From Dyadobacter sp. 676 (lineage in GTDB: Bacteria; Bacteroidota; Bacteroidia; Cytophagales; Spirosomataceae): a DNA stretch of 64,000 nt. A program made the translations under genes and the position numbers. This document shows, piece by piece, positions 51,725-60,495 of this stretch. The stretch is taken from assembly GCF_040448675.1 (NCBI RefSeq), contig NZ_CP159289.1:186001-250000 (forward strand), read 5' to 3'. The first letter of the stretch is position 1. Every line of letters starts with the position of its first letter. The notes beneath the pieces are model-generated. The model had not been told where the DNA came from and did not search any database. It saw only the letters and a list, made by a program, of their open reading frames with translations.

Positions 51725-52909
51725 ATGAATGTTACCGAAAAAGCGCAGGAATTCATCGCGGAAGTCCGTGGAAGCCTGCAAGACGGCTCTTTTGTAAAGC
51801 TCTCACTGGGCAACTACCGGGGAGCCGATGAAAGCCTCAAAAACATCTACATCAAGAAAGTCCTCATCCGCAAAGAGCCCCGGCTAAGCCTTACTTACCG
51901 CCACAAGACGCGGGATATTACCAAGAACCACACTGCCGGGGAATTGACGGGAATGTTGGGACAATGGCTGGGAACCGATTTCCGCGTAGCAACACTGCAA
52001 ACGCTCTCGGAGGATATCCATTTCGAAATGCATCCCAGCGGCAAGGCGACCGTAAGGAAAAAGGCGGCGGCCGGGCGCAAAAACCCTTCGCTCAGTCACG
52101 ACAAAGCCAAAAACAGGCTTATTTCCCCTGCCGGCAAAGGTTATCTTTCCGAGCTCAAAATCACCGACCCGCAGGGCAATGTATACCAGAATACCCAGGA
52201 CAAGTTCCGCCAGATCAATCACTACATCGATATCCTGAGTAGCCTCATCAAAGAAATCGCCCCCGGCAACCACCTGAAAGTCGCCGATATGGGATCGGGG
52301 AAAGGTTACCTCACTTTTGCACTGTACGACTATCTCAAAAATGTTCTGGCTCTCGATCCCGAGGTGACTGGCATCGAGTTCCGCGAAGATCTCGTAAACC
52401 TGTGCAACCGGATCGCCGCGGATGCGGGTTTCGCCGGGCTCTCATTCCGCGAAGGAACGATCAGCGATTTCGATGCGACGGGGACGAACATCCTCATCGC
52501 GCTACATGCGTGCGACACCGCTACCGACGATGCCATTTTCAAAGGTATCCAGGCCGGCTCGGAGCTCATCGTGGTGGCCCCGTGCTGCCACAAACAAATC
52601 CGCCGCCAGATTGAAAAGCACAAAACCGGGAACGATCTGGGCTTTCTTACCCGGCATGGTATTTTCCTCGAAAGGCAGGCGGAAATGGTGACCGACGGCA
52701 TCCGGGCCCTGGTACTCGAATACTTCGGGTATAAAACAAAAGTATTCGAATTCATCTCGGACGCACACACGCCCAAGAATGTGCTCATCGTCGGTACCAG
52801 AGGCCGGCACAACGAAAAATCGCAGGCCGCGGCGCTTGAAAAAATCAGGGAGGCAAAGCGTTTCTTTGGCATTGAATACCATCACCTTGAAAGATTGGCC
52901 GGCATTTGA
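51725..52909 (+). CDS. SAM-dependent methyltransferase (Methyltransf_32 type)
   Basis: 394-residue protein. The C-terminal half holds a class I methyltransferase: SAM motif I LKVADMGSGKGYLTFALYDY (about residues 184-203), VTGIEFREDLVNLCNRIA, and ILIALHACDTATDDAIFKG followed by VVAPCCHKQIRRQ, the Cys-Cys-His signature shared with Methyltransf_32/GSTCD-like proteins. The N-terminal 150 residues are basic and could bind nucleic acid (DITKNHTAGELTGMLGQWLG). An RNA substrate is plausible by family but not shown. Confidence 0.86.
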   Translation: MNVTEKAQEFIAEVRGSLQDGSFVKLSLGNYRGADESLKNIYIKKVLIRKEPRLSLTYRHKTRDITKNHTAGELTGMLGQWLGTDFRVATLQTLSEDIHFEMHPSGKATVRKKAAAGRKNPSLSHDKAKNRLISPAGKGYLSELKITDPQGNVYQNTQDKFRQINHYIDILSSLIKEIAPGNHLKVADMGSGKGYLTFALYDYLKNVLALDPEVTGIEFREDLVNLCNRIAADAGFAGLSFREGTISDFDATGTNILIALHACDTATDDAIFKGIQAGSELIVVAPCCHKQIRRQIEKHKTGNDLGFLTRHGIFLERQAEMVTDGIRALVLEYFGYKTKVFEFISDAHTPKNVLIVGTRGRHNEKSQAAALEKIREAKRFFGIEYHHLERLAGI

Positions 52910-52945
52910 AACCGCTTAAATGGCCCATTTTCCGGTTCGGGTGGC

Positions 52946-52953
52946 TATATTTG
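52946..52953 (+). promoter_or_regulatory. Putative -7 box for the MMPL/RND gene
   Basis: TATATTTG, 28 bases before the ATG at 52982. Confidence 0.45.
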
Positions 52954-52981
52954 CAACTTTTTGTGAACTCAATAATCAATT

Positions 52982-55303
52982 ATGTGGAATAAAATAGCAA
53001 CTTACATTATCCGCTACCGGCTTTTGTGGGTTGCAATCGTGTTAGTATCGACGGTCTTTATGGCCTATGAAGCCAGCAAAATTGAACTCTCCTACAATTT
53101 CGCCCGTATACTTCCATCCAATGACCCCGTAGAGAAAGAATATCAGGATTTCCGCAAGCTTTTCGGCGAGGACGGCAGCGTGATGGTGATCGGCTGGCAG
53201 GACCCGCAGCTTTTCGAAATCAACAAGTTCCGCGATTGGTGCAAGCTCTCGCAGCAGATCCGGGAAACGGAGGGGATCAAAAATGTGCTCTCGCTGGCCA
53301 ATGTTTACAAAATCACCCGGAACGACAGCCTCTCCCGTTTCGATTTTTCCCCGGTGATCCGGGACATCCCTGCTACCCAGGCCGAAGCGGACAGTATCAA
53401 AAAAGAAATCGCCAACTTACCCATTTACGAGGGATTGGTGCTCAACAGCAAAACCAATGCAACGCTCATCGTCATCACTTTCAACGACAAGGAGCTCAAT
53501 TCCAAACGCCGCCTGACGATCGTCGACGACATTGAGAAAATGGCCGAAGCATTCGCCGCCAAATACAACACCGACCTGCATTATTCCGGCATGCCCTATA
53601 TCCGCACCGTGAATATGAAGAAAATCTCCGGTGAAATGGAGCTTTTTATGGGCCTTGCGGTATTTGTCACGCTGTTTATTCTCTGGGCGTTTTTTCGCTC
53701 TTTCCGGCTCACGTTGCTATCCATTGCCGTCGTCCTGATCGGCGTGGTATTTTCGGTAGGCACATTGCATTTGTTTAACTACAAGATCACCGCGCTAACG
53801 GGCCTCATACCTCCCCTGCTGATCGTGATCGGCGTGCCTAACTGCGTATTCCTGATTAATAAATATCAGGCAGAGCTCGTTTCACACAGCAATAAGGACG
53901 AGGCGTTGCGCGAAATGATACGGCAAATCGGCCTTTCGACCTTTCTCGCGAACATGACCACGGCGATCGGTTTTGGGGTGTTTTATTTCACAAATAGTAT
54001 TCTTTTGGTCGAATTTGGCGTGGTAGCGGCCATCAGCGTGATGGTTACCTACGTGCTTTGTCTGGTGTTGCTGCCAATTACCCTGCATTATATGAGTACG
54101 CCGAAGCCCCGGCATTTGAAACACCTCGAAGGGAAATGGGCATTCGGGTTCCTTAGAATGGTAAACAACCTGGTGCACAACCGCCGTAAGGAAATTTATA
54201 TTGCGATGGTCGTGCTGATCATCGTATCGGCTTACGGCATGACCAAGATCAGGACGATCGGCTATGTGGTGGACGATCTGCCCAAAAAGGACGTCGTTTA
54301 CACCGATCTTCGCTTTTTTGAAAAGAATTTCAACGGCGTGCTGCCTTTCGAAGTAATGATCGATACCAGACAGCCGAACGGCATTTTCGCCGATCAGGCC
54401 AGGACGCTTTACAAAATCAAGGCATTTCAGAACGAAATGGCCAAATTCCCCGAGTTTTCGAAACCGGTCTCGATCGTCGAAGCTTCCAGGTTCCTTTACC
54501 AGGGTTATCGTGGCGGCGAAGCGAAGTATTACGCATTGCCGGGTGTTCTGGAATTGAACAAAATGACGCCGTACCTGCAAAGCCAGCAAGGCGCGGCAAA
54601 GCAGCTGACCTCGTTCCTCAACGAAGACAAAAGCGTCACACGGGTGAGTTTCCAGATGGCCGACGTAGGTTCCGAACGCATCAAGGAACTAATGAACCGG
54701 ATCCGCCCGAAAGTAGATTCGATTTTCAGTCCGGATAAATACAAGGTAAGCCTCACCGGTCACAGCCTGGTGTTTCTCAAAAGCAACGATTACCTGCTGA
54801 GCAACCTGTACGAAAGTCTGCTGATAGCCATTGTCCTGATCGCGATCGTAGGCATGGCGCTTTTCCGTTCGATACCCATTATCCTGCTCTCGAAACTGCC
54901 TTGCCTCATTCCCCTCGCATTGACGGCCGGCATCATGGGTTATTTCGATATTTATTTCAAACCGACGACCATCCTGATTTTCAGCATAACCTTCGGAATT
55001 GCCTCCGATGGAACGGTTTATTTCCTTACGCGCTACCGCGAGGAGCTGTATAAGAAGGGCCTGACGCCCTCCAAGGCTGTTACCGCGTCCATTTTCGGCA
55101 CCGGGCTCAGCATGATTTACACGGCGGTGATCCTGTTCTGCGGATTTTCGATTTTCTCCGCGTCGAGCTTCGGCGGGACGGCGGCGATGGGTGTGATGGT
55201 GTCCATTACCCTGCTCGTAGCCATGTGCACAAACCTGATCCTGCTACCGGCATTGCTGCTTTCCATTGCCAGGCGGCAGGGCAAAGACGTCAGGCCGAGC
55301 TGA
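52982..55303 (+). CDS. MMPL/RND-superfamily exporter
   Basis: 773-residue inner-membrane transporter of the RND/MMPL superfamily (HpnN/SSD-like). Two similar halves are visible: an N-terminal helix (RLLWVAIVLVSTVFMAYEASK), a periplasmic loop, a helical bundle (LFMGLAVFVTLFILWAFF, ALTGLIPPLLIVIGVPNCVF), then a second loop and bundle (SLLIAIVLIAIVGMALF, IFSITFGIASDGTVYFLTRY). It is shorter than tripartite AcrB-type pumps and has no adjacent membrane-fusion or outer-membrane partner, so it probably moves lipids or hopanoids rather than drugs. It has its own promoter and terminator. Confidence 0.9.
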   Translation: MWNKIATYIIRYRLLWVAIVLVSTVFMAYEASKIELSYNFARILPSNDPVEKEYQDFRKLFGEDGSVMVIGWQDPQLFEINKFRDWCKLSQQIRETEGIKNVLSLANVYKITRNDSLSRFDFSPVIRDIPATQAEADSIKKEIANLPIYEGLVLNSKTNATLIVITFNDKELNSKRRLTIVDDIEKMAEAFAAKYNTDLHYSGMPYIRTVNMKKISGEMELFMGLAVFVTLFILWAFFRSFRLTLLSIAVVLIGVVFSVGTLHLFNYKITALTGLIPPLLIVIGVPNCVFLINKYQAELVSHSNKDEALREMIRQIGLSTFLANMTTAIGFGVFYFTNSILLVEFGVVAAISVMVTYVLCLVLLPITLHYMSTPKPRHLKHLEGKWAFGFLRMVNNLVHNRRKEIYIAMVVLIIVSAYGMTKIRTIGYVVDDLPKKDVVYTDLRFFEKNFNGVLPFEVMIDTRQPNGIFADQARTLYKIKAFQNEMAKFPEFSKPVSIVEASRFLYQGYRGGEAKYYALPGVLELNKMTPYLQSQQGAAKQLTSFLNEDKSVTRVSFQMADVGSERIKELMNRIRPKVDSIFSPDKYKVSLTGHSLVFLKSNDYLLSNLYESLLIAIVLIAIVGMALFRSIPIILLSKLPCLIPLALTAGIMGYFDIYFKPTTILIFSITFGIASDGTVYFLTRYREELYKKGLTPSKAVTASIFGTGLSMIYTAVILFCGFSIFSASSFGGTAAMGVMVSITLLVAMCTNLILLPALLLSIARRQGKDVRPS

Positions 55304-55311
55304 ACCAAAGT

Positions 55312-55338
55312 AAAAGGGCTGGAATTCCAGCCCTTTTT
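55312..55338. terminator. Bidirectional intrinsic terminator
   Basis: AAAAGGGCTGG AATT CCAGCCCTTTTT: 11-bp stem with T tracts on both strands, between the convergent RND and Anbu genes. Confidence 0.88.
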
Positions 55339-55339
55339 G

Positions 55340-56062
55340 CTATCCGATCTTATCGAAAGTCTTGTCCATCCATTCCTCGGGGATGTCGTCGAGCGCCTCT
55401 TTGAGCTTTTCCGCCCAAATAGCCGATATCTGTTCCATATCCTTTTGCTCATAACGGTGTTCGATCATTTTGAAGCTGTTCTTTTTGTACAATACGACAT
55501 CGATCGGGAAATCGACGTCGTTGTTGCTCACGCGGGTAGAGTCGAATGAGAGAAAACCTGCTTTCAACGCCTGTTTCATGGTTGAATCTTCATTCAGGAC
55601 ACGGTTAAGAATAGCCTTTCCCTGGCCCGAGTTCCCGATAATCACATAGGGCGAGCCCTCGTCGAGTTCCACCCAGTTGCCTTCCGAATAGAGCAGAAAC
55701 AGCTTATGGTCCTCGTCGTCCTTCAACTGCCCCCCTACGATGGAATTCAGGTTAAATTTGAACCCCGACCGTTCCAGGCTTGCCTTATCCTCCTCAGCAA
55801 CCCGCTTGATCTGGTCGCCGAAGGCATTTACAGCCTTGTAAAGTTTATTATAAGTAACCCCTTCGTTGATCATTTCTTCAAAATAATGCACGGCCTTGTC
55901 GCGCACCGAGCGCAGGCCGCTGGTCATAATGAACATCGAATAGTTGTCCTTCTGGGTGATATACAGCTTCTTTTTGGTAGTGGTATTGGTACCGGCGGTA
56001 ATCCGCGTATCGGCGAGCCCCACGAGCCCTTCCTTCACTTTTATTCCCAAACAATAAGTCAT
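55340..56062 (-). CDS. Anbu-type proteasome-like peptidase
   Basis: 240-residue Ntn-hydrolase of the Anbu (ancestral beta-subunit, proteasome-type protease) family. The ATG at 56062 gives MTYCLGIKVKEGLVGLADTR, where Thr2 becomes the N-terminal nucleophile after Met removal, and the ADTR and later VVGGQL-like strand motifs fit the beta-subunit fold. The longer frame upstream has no matching homology pattern. Anbu proteins form helical or ring assemblies; the substrate is unknown. In many genomes anbu sits with ATP-grasp, alpha-E and transglutaminase genes; here it is alone, divergent from a maleylpyruvate-isomerase-like gene. Confidence 0.88.
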   Translation of the reverse strand: MTYCLGIKVKEGLVGLADTRITAGTNTTTKKKLYITQKDNYSMFIMTSGLRSVRDKAVHYFEEMINEGVTYNKLYKAVNAFGDQIKRVAEEDKASLERSGFKFNLNSIVGGQLKDDEDHKLFLLYSEGNWVELDEGSPYVIIGNSGQGKAILNRVLNEDSTMKQALKAGFLSFDSTRVSNNDVDFPIDVVLYKKNSFKMIEHRYEQKDMEQISAIWAEKLKEALDDIPEEWMDKTFDKIG

Positions 56063-56219
56063 TTTATTTCGATTAACAACTGCCGGACACGGCATCTCAC
56101 ATATAGTCAGACATTGCAAATGCCCCAATTCGGTTCCAAAAGTACCAAATCGCATCCTGAACTTCACAACAAATGCCTTTTTCATCGATATTTAGGGTCC
56201 AACAATCCCAGCCATCGCC

Positions 56220-57041
56220 ATGATCCACACCGTTCACCTGTTCCCCGAACTCGACCAACACCTCATTGCATTGCTCAAATCGCTGACGCCCGAAGATTGG
56301 GAAAAACCGACCGTCGCCCGGCTCTGGAAAGTCAGGGACGTTGCGGCCCATTTGCTCGACGGAAACATCCGGGCTATATCGATGTACCGCGACGGCCATT
56401 TCGTCGCGCCCGATCGGGAGATCAACGGTTACGACGACCTGGTAACTTACTTGAACCTGCTGAATGCGGATTGGGTAAAGGCAGCCGGCCGAATAAGCCC
56501 GGCCCTGCTCACGGAGCTTCTGGAAATTACCGGAAAGTGGTATTCGGCGATTATAGCACAGCAGGACCTGGCAGCAGACGCCATTTTCCCGGTTTCCTGG
56601 GCCGGTGAAACCGTTTCGGAAAACTGGTTCCACATTGCCCGCGAATACACCGAAAAGTGGCACCACCAGCAACAGATCCGCGATGCGGTGGGCAAACCGG
56701 GCATCATGACGCCCCGGCTGTTTCGCCCGCTGATCGAAACCTTCCTCCGCGGGCTCCCCCACACCTACCGGAACACCCGCGCACCCGAGGGTACGACCGT
56801 GCGCATCGGCATCCGACTGGAAGAAACCTTCGAATGGTTTGTGGTAAAAACCGAGGAAGGATGGAAAATCGGCGAAACGTCCGAAAACGCGCCCGACGCC
56901 TCCGTAATACTCGACGCCGATACGGCGTGGAAGCTCTTCACCAAAGCCATGAAACCGGACGAAGCATTGAGCAAAGCACAATTAACTGGAAATAAAGAAC
57001 TTGGAGGCATTACATTAAACCTCATTGCCGTAATGGCCTGA
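56220..57041 (+). CDS. Maleylpyruvate isomerase N-terminal (DinB-like) domain protein
   Basis: 273-residue protein with an N-terminal DinB/MDMPI four-helix domain (LTPEDWEKPTVARLWKVRDV, AAHLLDGN with a metal-binding His, and EKWHHQQQIRDAVG with the second His pair) and a C-terminal SCP2-like domain (about 180-265; DASVILDADTAWKLFTKAM). In actinobacteria such proteins use mycothiol as cofactor, which Bacteroidetes lack, so the thiol partner and reaction are open. It is a single gene closed by the terminator at 57046. Confidence 0.85.
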   Translation: MIHTVHLFPELDQHLIALLKSLTPEDWEKPTVARLWKVRDVAAHLLDGNIRAISMYRDGHFVAPDREINGYDDLVTYLNLLNADWVKAAGRISPALLTELLEITGKWYSAIIAQQDLAADAIFPVSWAGETVSENWFHIAREYTEKWHHQQQIRDAVGKPGIMTPRLFRPLIETFLRGLPHTYRNTRAPEGTTVRIGIRLEETFEWFVVKTEEGWKIGETSENAPDASVILDADTAWKLFTKAMKPDEALSKAQLTGNKELGGITLNLIAVMA

Positions 57042-57045
57042 AACT

Positions 57046-57077
57046 AAAAACCCCCGCCGTATGCCAGCGGGGGTTTA
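57046..57077. terminator. Bidirectional intrinsic terminator
   Basis: AAAAA CCCCCGC/GCGGGGG TTT: 7-bp GC stem with a 9-base loop, between the convergent MDMPI-like and ferredoxin genes. Confidence 0.8.
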
Positions 57078-57111
57078 TGTACTATTATTCCAAAATTCTA
57101 ATAACCCTATT

Positions 57112-57435
57112 TCAAGCTTCCTGTAAGGCTTTCAGGCGGATCACGAGCCCGTCCATTTCGTCCGAAGGCCTGAGCTGGCACGATAGCCGGCTGTTAGCAT
57201 CCGCATTCGGAAGCGTATCCAGTGTATCCAGTTCGTTGTCATTCGACTCCGGCAGTTTTTCCATGCCTTCGAGCACTTCGATGTGGCATGTCGCGCAGAG
57301 TGCCATACCGCCGCAGGTGGCCTGTATGTCGTATTCGTATGCCTTAAGAATTTCCATCAGGCTAAAACCCATATCGGTGGGTACTTCCAGGGCGCTACGT
57401 TTCCCTGAATCGTTCTCTATGAATATGTTGATCAT
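57112..57435 (-). CDS. 2Fe-2S ferredoxin
   Basis: 107-residue plant/adrenodoxin-type ferredoxin. Cluster ligands appear in CGGMALCATCH (three cysteines, near residues 41-51) and SCQLRPSD (fourth cysteine, near 86). The N-terminus MINIFIENDSGKRSALEVPT is the usual beta-grasp start. It is 2 bases downstream of a ferredoxin-NADP reductase gene on the same strand, so the two form an electron-transfer pair. The oxygenase or hydroxylase they serve is not in the window. Confidence 0.93.
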   Translation of the reverse strand: MINIFIENDSGKRSALEVPTDMGFSLMEILKAYEYDIQATCGGMALCATCHIEVLEGMEKLPESNDNELDTLDTLPNADANSRLSCQLRPSDEMDGLVIRLKALQEA

Positions 57436-57437
57436 GG

Positions 57438-58442
57438 CTAAAAAGGATTTACACCGTTAACTGTGGTGTACTTGAAACTTAATTTCTGGTCGGGATAAAC
57501 ATACTTGAATGCGCTCTGCATCATAATGGCCGCTTCGTGGAAGCCGCAGAGAATAAGTTTCAGTTTGCCCGGGTACGTATTGATGTCACCGATCGCGTAT
57601 ATGCGCTCGATATTGGTGGAGTAATCGAATGTATCGACCACGACGGCCGATTTTTCAACGCCCAGGTTCCAGTCCGCAATGGGGCCGAGCTTGGGGCTAA
57701 GGCCGAACAGGGGGATAAAATCGTCGGTAGGAACGACGGTAACCGATTTATCGTTACCCAGGATCGAAACTTCCTTGAGCACGCCGTTTCCGCCGAGCTT
57801 GTTCACCTGCGCCTGAAGAATGAGGTCGATCTTGCCTTTTCCCGCCAGATCGTACACTTTCTCGGCGGAATCGGGCGCGCCGCGGAACGTATCGCCCCGG
57901 TGCACGAGCGTAACCCGCTCCGCGATGTCCGCCAGGAAGATCGTCCAGTCGAGCGCGGAATCGCCGCCTCCGGCGAGCACCACTTTGCGATTGCGGAATT
58001 GCTCGGGCTTTCTGACCATATAATGCACACCCTTGCCCTCGAAATATTCGAGTTGTTCCACAGCCGGCTTGCGGGGCTCGAAGCTGCCGAGTCCCGCGGC
58101 GATCACCACTACCTGGCAATGCACGCCCGTACCTTCGTTGGTGCGGACAATGTAGCTGCCATCTTCCTGCTTTTCGAGCGCTTCGACCCTTTCACCGAGC
58201 GTAAATCCGGGCCTGAACTCCCCTATCTGCTTCATAAGATTGTCCACGAGGTCTTCGGCGATGATGGCCGGGGCACCGGGAATGTCGTAAATGGGTTTTT
58301 GAGGATAAATTTCGGCGAGCTGGCCGCCTACCACCGGTAATGCGTCGATCAGATGGCAGCGCATTTTTAGTAGTCCGGCCTCGAAAACCGCGAATAACCC
58401 TACCGGCCCGGCGCCGATGATGCAAATGTCTGTATGGATCAT
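57438..58442 (-). CDS. Ferredoxin-NADP reductase (thioredoxin-reductase-like type)
   Basis: 334-residue FAD/NAD(P)-dependent oxidoreductase of the TrxR-like ferredoxin-NADP reductase group. FAD loop DICIIGAGPVGLFAVFEAG and GGQLAEIYPQKPIYDIPG near the N-terminus, NADP loop KVVLAGGGDSALDWTIFLA, then the C-terminal FAD motif YAIGDINTYPGKLKLILCGFHEA. It lacks the CxxC pair of thioredoxin reductases, supporting the ferredoxin reductase call. It precedes the [2Fe-2S] ferredoxin gene by 2 bases. Confidence 0.92.
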   Translation of the reverse strand: MIHTDICIIGAGPVGLFAVFEAGLLKMRCHLIDALPVVGGQLAEIYPQKPIYDIPGAPAIIAEDLVDNLMKQIGEFRPGFTLGERVEALEKQEDGSYIVRTNEGTGVHCQVVVIAAGLGSFEPRKPAVEQLEYFEGKGVHYMVRKPEQFRNRKVVLAGGGDSALDWTIFLADIAERVTLVHRGDTFRGAPDSAEKVYDLAGKGKIDLILQAQVNKLGGNGVLKEVSILGNDKSVTVVPTDDFIPLFGLSPKLGPIADWNLGVEKSAVVVDTFDYSTNIERIYAIGDINTYPGKLKLILCGFHEAAIMMQSAFKYVYPDQKLSFKYTTVNGVNPF

Positions 58443-58544
58443 AACCTGATATGAATTTTGGAAACCTTTGATGTTTCAAAAGTACTGGACAGCCGCATCG
58501 CGCGCCAATCACATTAGGTTATCCGCTATAACCAAAAGTTATGG

Positions 58545-59447
58545 TTAGCCCCCCGTAACCATAAATTGAAGCATATCAGGCAGTATTTCGATTTCCACTT
58601 CCACCGGTTTTTCAAATTTCAATCGCTCGTCGTCGGCATGGGCATCCTTCCCGTCCCAAAAAAGCTTCACTTTCTTCGCGCGGATGGTCGAAAAACTGAA
58701 CTCCCTTTCGTCGTCGTTGATCCGGCTTAGCAGAAACGACTCGAATTTGCTACGACTGGCTTCGGAAACCATCACCACATCCAGACAACCGTCGCCGGGT
58801 GCCGCGTCGCTTGCAAGCACGAGGTTGGGGCCGATCGAACGGATATTCATGATTTCGACCATAATGTAGTTTCCCGAATGCTCTACGCCATCGGCCACGA
58901 TCGTGCATGGGCGTGCTTCGTACTGCTGCACGATCTCGTAAAGAACCGCGCGTGCTGCCCTGAGCTTGTCGTCCGCCGTTCCTCCGATATCGTCTTCGAT
59001 TTTATCCATTACCTTCATCAATCGCGGAAAAATGCCGTAGCCGAAGGCTTCCAGGAAAAACAGGTCGTCGCCCATGCCATGCACCCGGCCGATGTCGAAA
59101 GGTTGCAGCCGATAGCTGTGCCAGTGCGGGATAATGTCCTTCGGATGACCTTCGATCTGCAATGCGGTGGCGATGTTGTTGGCCGTGCCATGAGGCAGGA
59201 GCGCCAGCGGAAACTGCTTGTCGAGCCGCTTGCGTCTCATGAGCGCTTTCGCGGCCCGCCGCACGGTTCCGTCCCCGCCGGCGACGATCAGGAAATCGGT
59301 TTCATCATCGAAGTCGTCCCAGCCTTCTTCCTTCACCGAAGCGTATGCGCATTCAAAACCTTCCTTTCTGATGATTTTCAGCAGCTCTTTCTTTGAAAAC
59401 TCGTTATCTCCGGCCGTCGGATTGTGTAAAAGGGTTGTCCGTTTCAT
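58545..59447 (-). CDS. Diacylglycerol/lipid kinase-family protein (YegS/DagK-like)
   Basis: 300-residue soluble lipid kinase of the DAGK catalytic family. It starts TTLLHNPTAGDNEFSKKELL and has the nucleotide-binding FLIVAGGDGTVRRAAKALM and LPHGTANNIATAL. The C-terminal half carries the metal-site region APGDGCLDVVMVSE. It phosphorylates diacylglycerol, sphingoid bases or similar lipids; Dyadobacter-type bacteria make sphingolipids, so a sphingoid substrate is conceivable but speculative. Divergent from surE. Confidence 0.9.
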   Translation of the reverse strand: MKRTTLLHNPTAGDNEFSKKELLKIIRKEGFECAYASVKEEGWDDFDDETDFLIVAGGDGTVRRAAKALMRRKRLDKQFPLALLPHGTANNIATALQIEGHPKDIIPHWHSYRLQPFDIGRVHGMGDDLFFLEAFGYGIFPRLMKVMDKIEDDIGGTADDKLRAARAVLYEIVQQYEARPCTIVADGVEHSGNYIMVEIMNIRSIGPNLVLASDAAPGDGCLDVVMVSEASRSKFESFLLSRINDDEREFSFSTIRAKKVKLFWDGKDAHADDERLKFEKPVEVEIEILPDMLQFMVTGG

Positions 59448-59532
59448 ATCTGGATGTGTAGCTTACACCGGATTTTATAAAAAATATACCAGGCATAATT
59501 TTATTAGCAATCACCTGAAAACGCTATACGTT

Positions 59533-60267
59533 ATGAAAATCCTGGTAACGAACGACGACGGAATATACAGCCCCGGTATCGCGGCGCTTGCCAAGATCGC
59601 CTCGCGGTTCGGGGAAGTGAAAATTGTAGCCCCCGACGTGGAACAATCCTCTATGGGTCACGCGATTACGGCCTCCCGCCCCCTTTCCTACAAAAAATCG
59701 CCCATCGAATTCGAAGGCATCGACGCTTACCGTGTAAATGGTACCCCGGCCGACTGCGTGGCGCTAGGACAGCATCTTTGGGACAAGCCCGATGTGGTGC
59801 TTTCGGGGATCAACCTGGGGCCGAACCTGGGGAATGCGATGTGGCATTCGGGCACATTGGCCGCAGCCAAGCAGGCGGTTCTATTCGGTATAAAAGGCAT
59901 TGCGTTGAGCACGCCCACCGACGTCGAACCCGATTTCGAAAAGCTGGACCCGTTTGTGGAAAAAGCACTGGACCTGCTGTTCAAAAACCCGCATCTGAAC
60001 CTGGTGAACGTTAATTTTCCTCACAATCCGAAAGGCGTACGCTGGACGAGGCAGTCGGTGCGGCTATACGACAATAAGATCGTCCCGGCGCTCGACCCGA
60101 TGGGCCGCAAGCACTACTGGTTCACCGTGGTACCCCTCGAACCTGCCGAAGAAGGTACCGATCGCTGGGCCATCGAAAACCAGTTCGTTTCCATTACACC
60201 GCTCCGCCTCGACCTCACCAACGAAGCAGAACTTGTGAAAGCCCAGCTTGCCTATCCCATTACGTGA
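59533..60267 (+). CDS. surE: 5'/3'-nucleotidase SurE
   Basis: 244-residue metal-dependent nucleotidase, with the ATG at 59533 (MKILVTNDDGIYSPGIAALA); a much longer upstream frame is a shadow of the lipid kinase gene. The metal site is TNDDG (Asp8, Asp9) with the later NGTPADCVALG and VVLSGINLGPNLG, which includes conserved Ser and Asn ligands. SurE dephosphorylates nucleoside 5'- and 3'-monophosphates and is linked to stationary-phase survival. A terminator follows at 60352. Confidence 0.96.
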   Translation: MKILVTNDDGIYSPGIAALAKIASRFGEVKIVAPDVEQSSMGHAITASRPLSYKKSPIEFEGIDAYRVNGTPADCVALGQHLWDKPDVVLSGINLGPNLGNAMWHSGTLAAAKQAVLFGIKGIALSTPTDVEPDFEKLDPFVEKALDLLFKNPHLNLVNVNFPHNPKGVRWTRQSVRLYDNKIVPALDPMGRKHYWFTVVPLEPAEEGTDRWAIENQFVSITPLRLDLTNEAELVKAQLAYPIT

Positions 60268-60351
60268 GCGTTCGGGGCGGTCCGGGCCTTTTTTCCATGG
60301 TTTTTTATGTCGAAATTATTTACGGGACGTTCCGGATAAATGCCCTGATCT

Positions 60352-60383
60352 CCCGCGCCCCGACCGGCGCGGGATTCTTTTTG
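60352..60383 (+). terminator. Intrinsic terminator after surE
   Basis: 8-bp stem CCCGCGCC/GGCGCGGG with a 6-base loop, then ATTCTTTTTG. Confidence 0.85.
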
Positions 60384-60495
60384 TTGAAGTCTTTTGCAAA
60401 AAAATTAAGGGGTAGAATGGGTAAAAAGCAGTCTTATCTCCAAACAGACGTATTTTTATTCATTCCTGAATCCAAGAAATCAGTTATTCCCCATC

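Noticed and set aside
59218..59532. Extended N-terminus of surE
   Set aside because: The extension is antisense to the lipid kinase gene; SurE proteins start at MKILVTNDDG.
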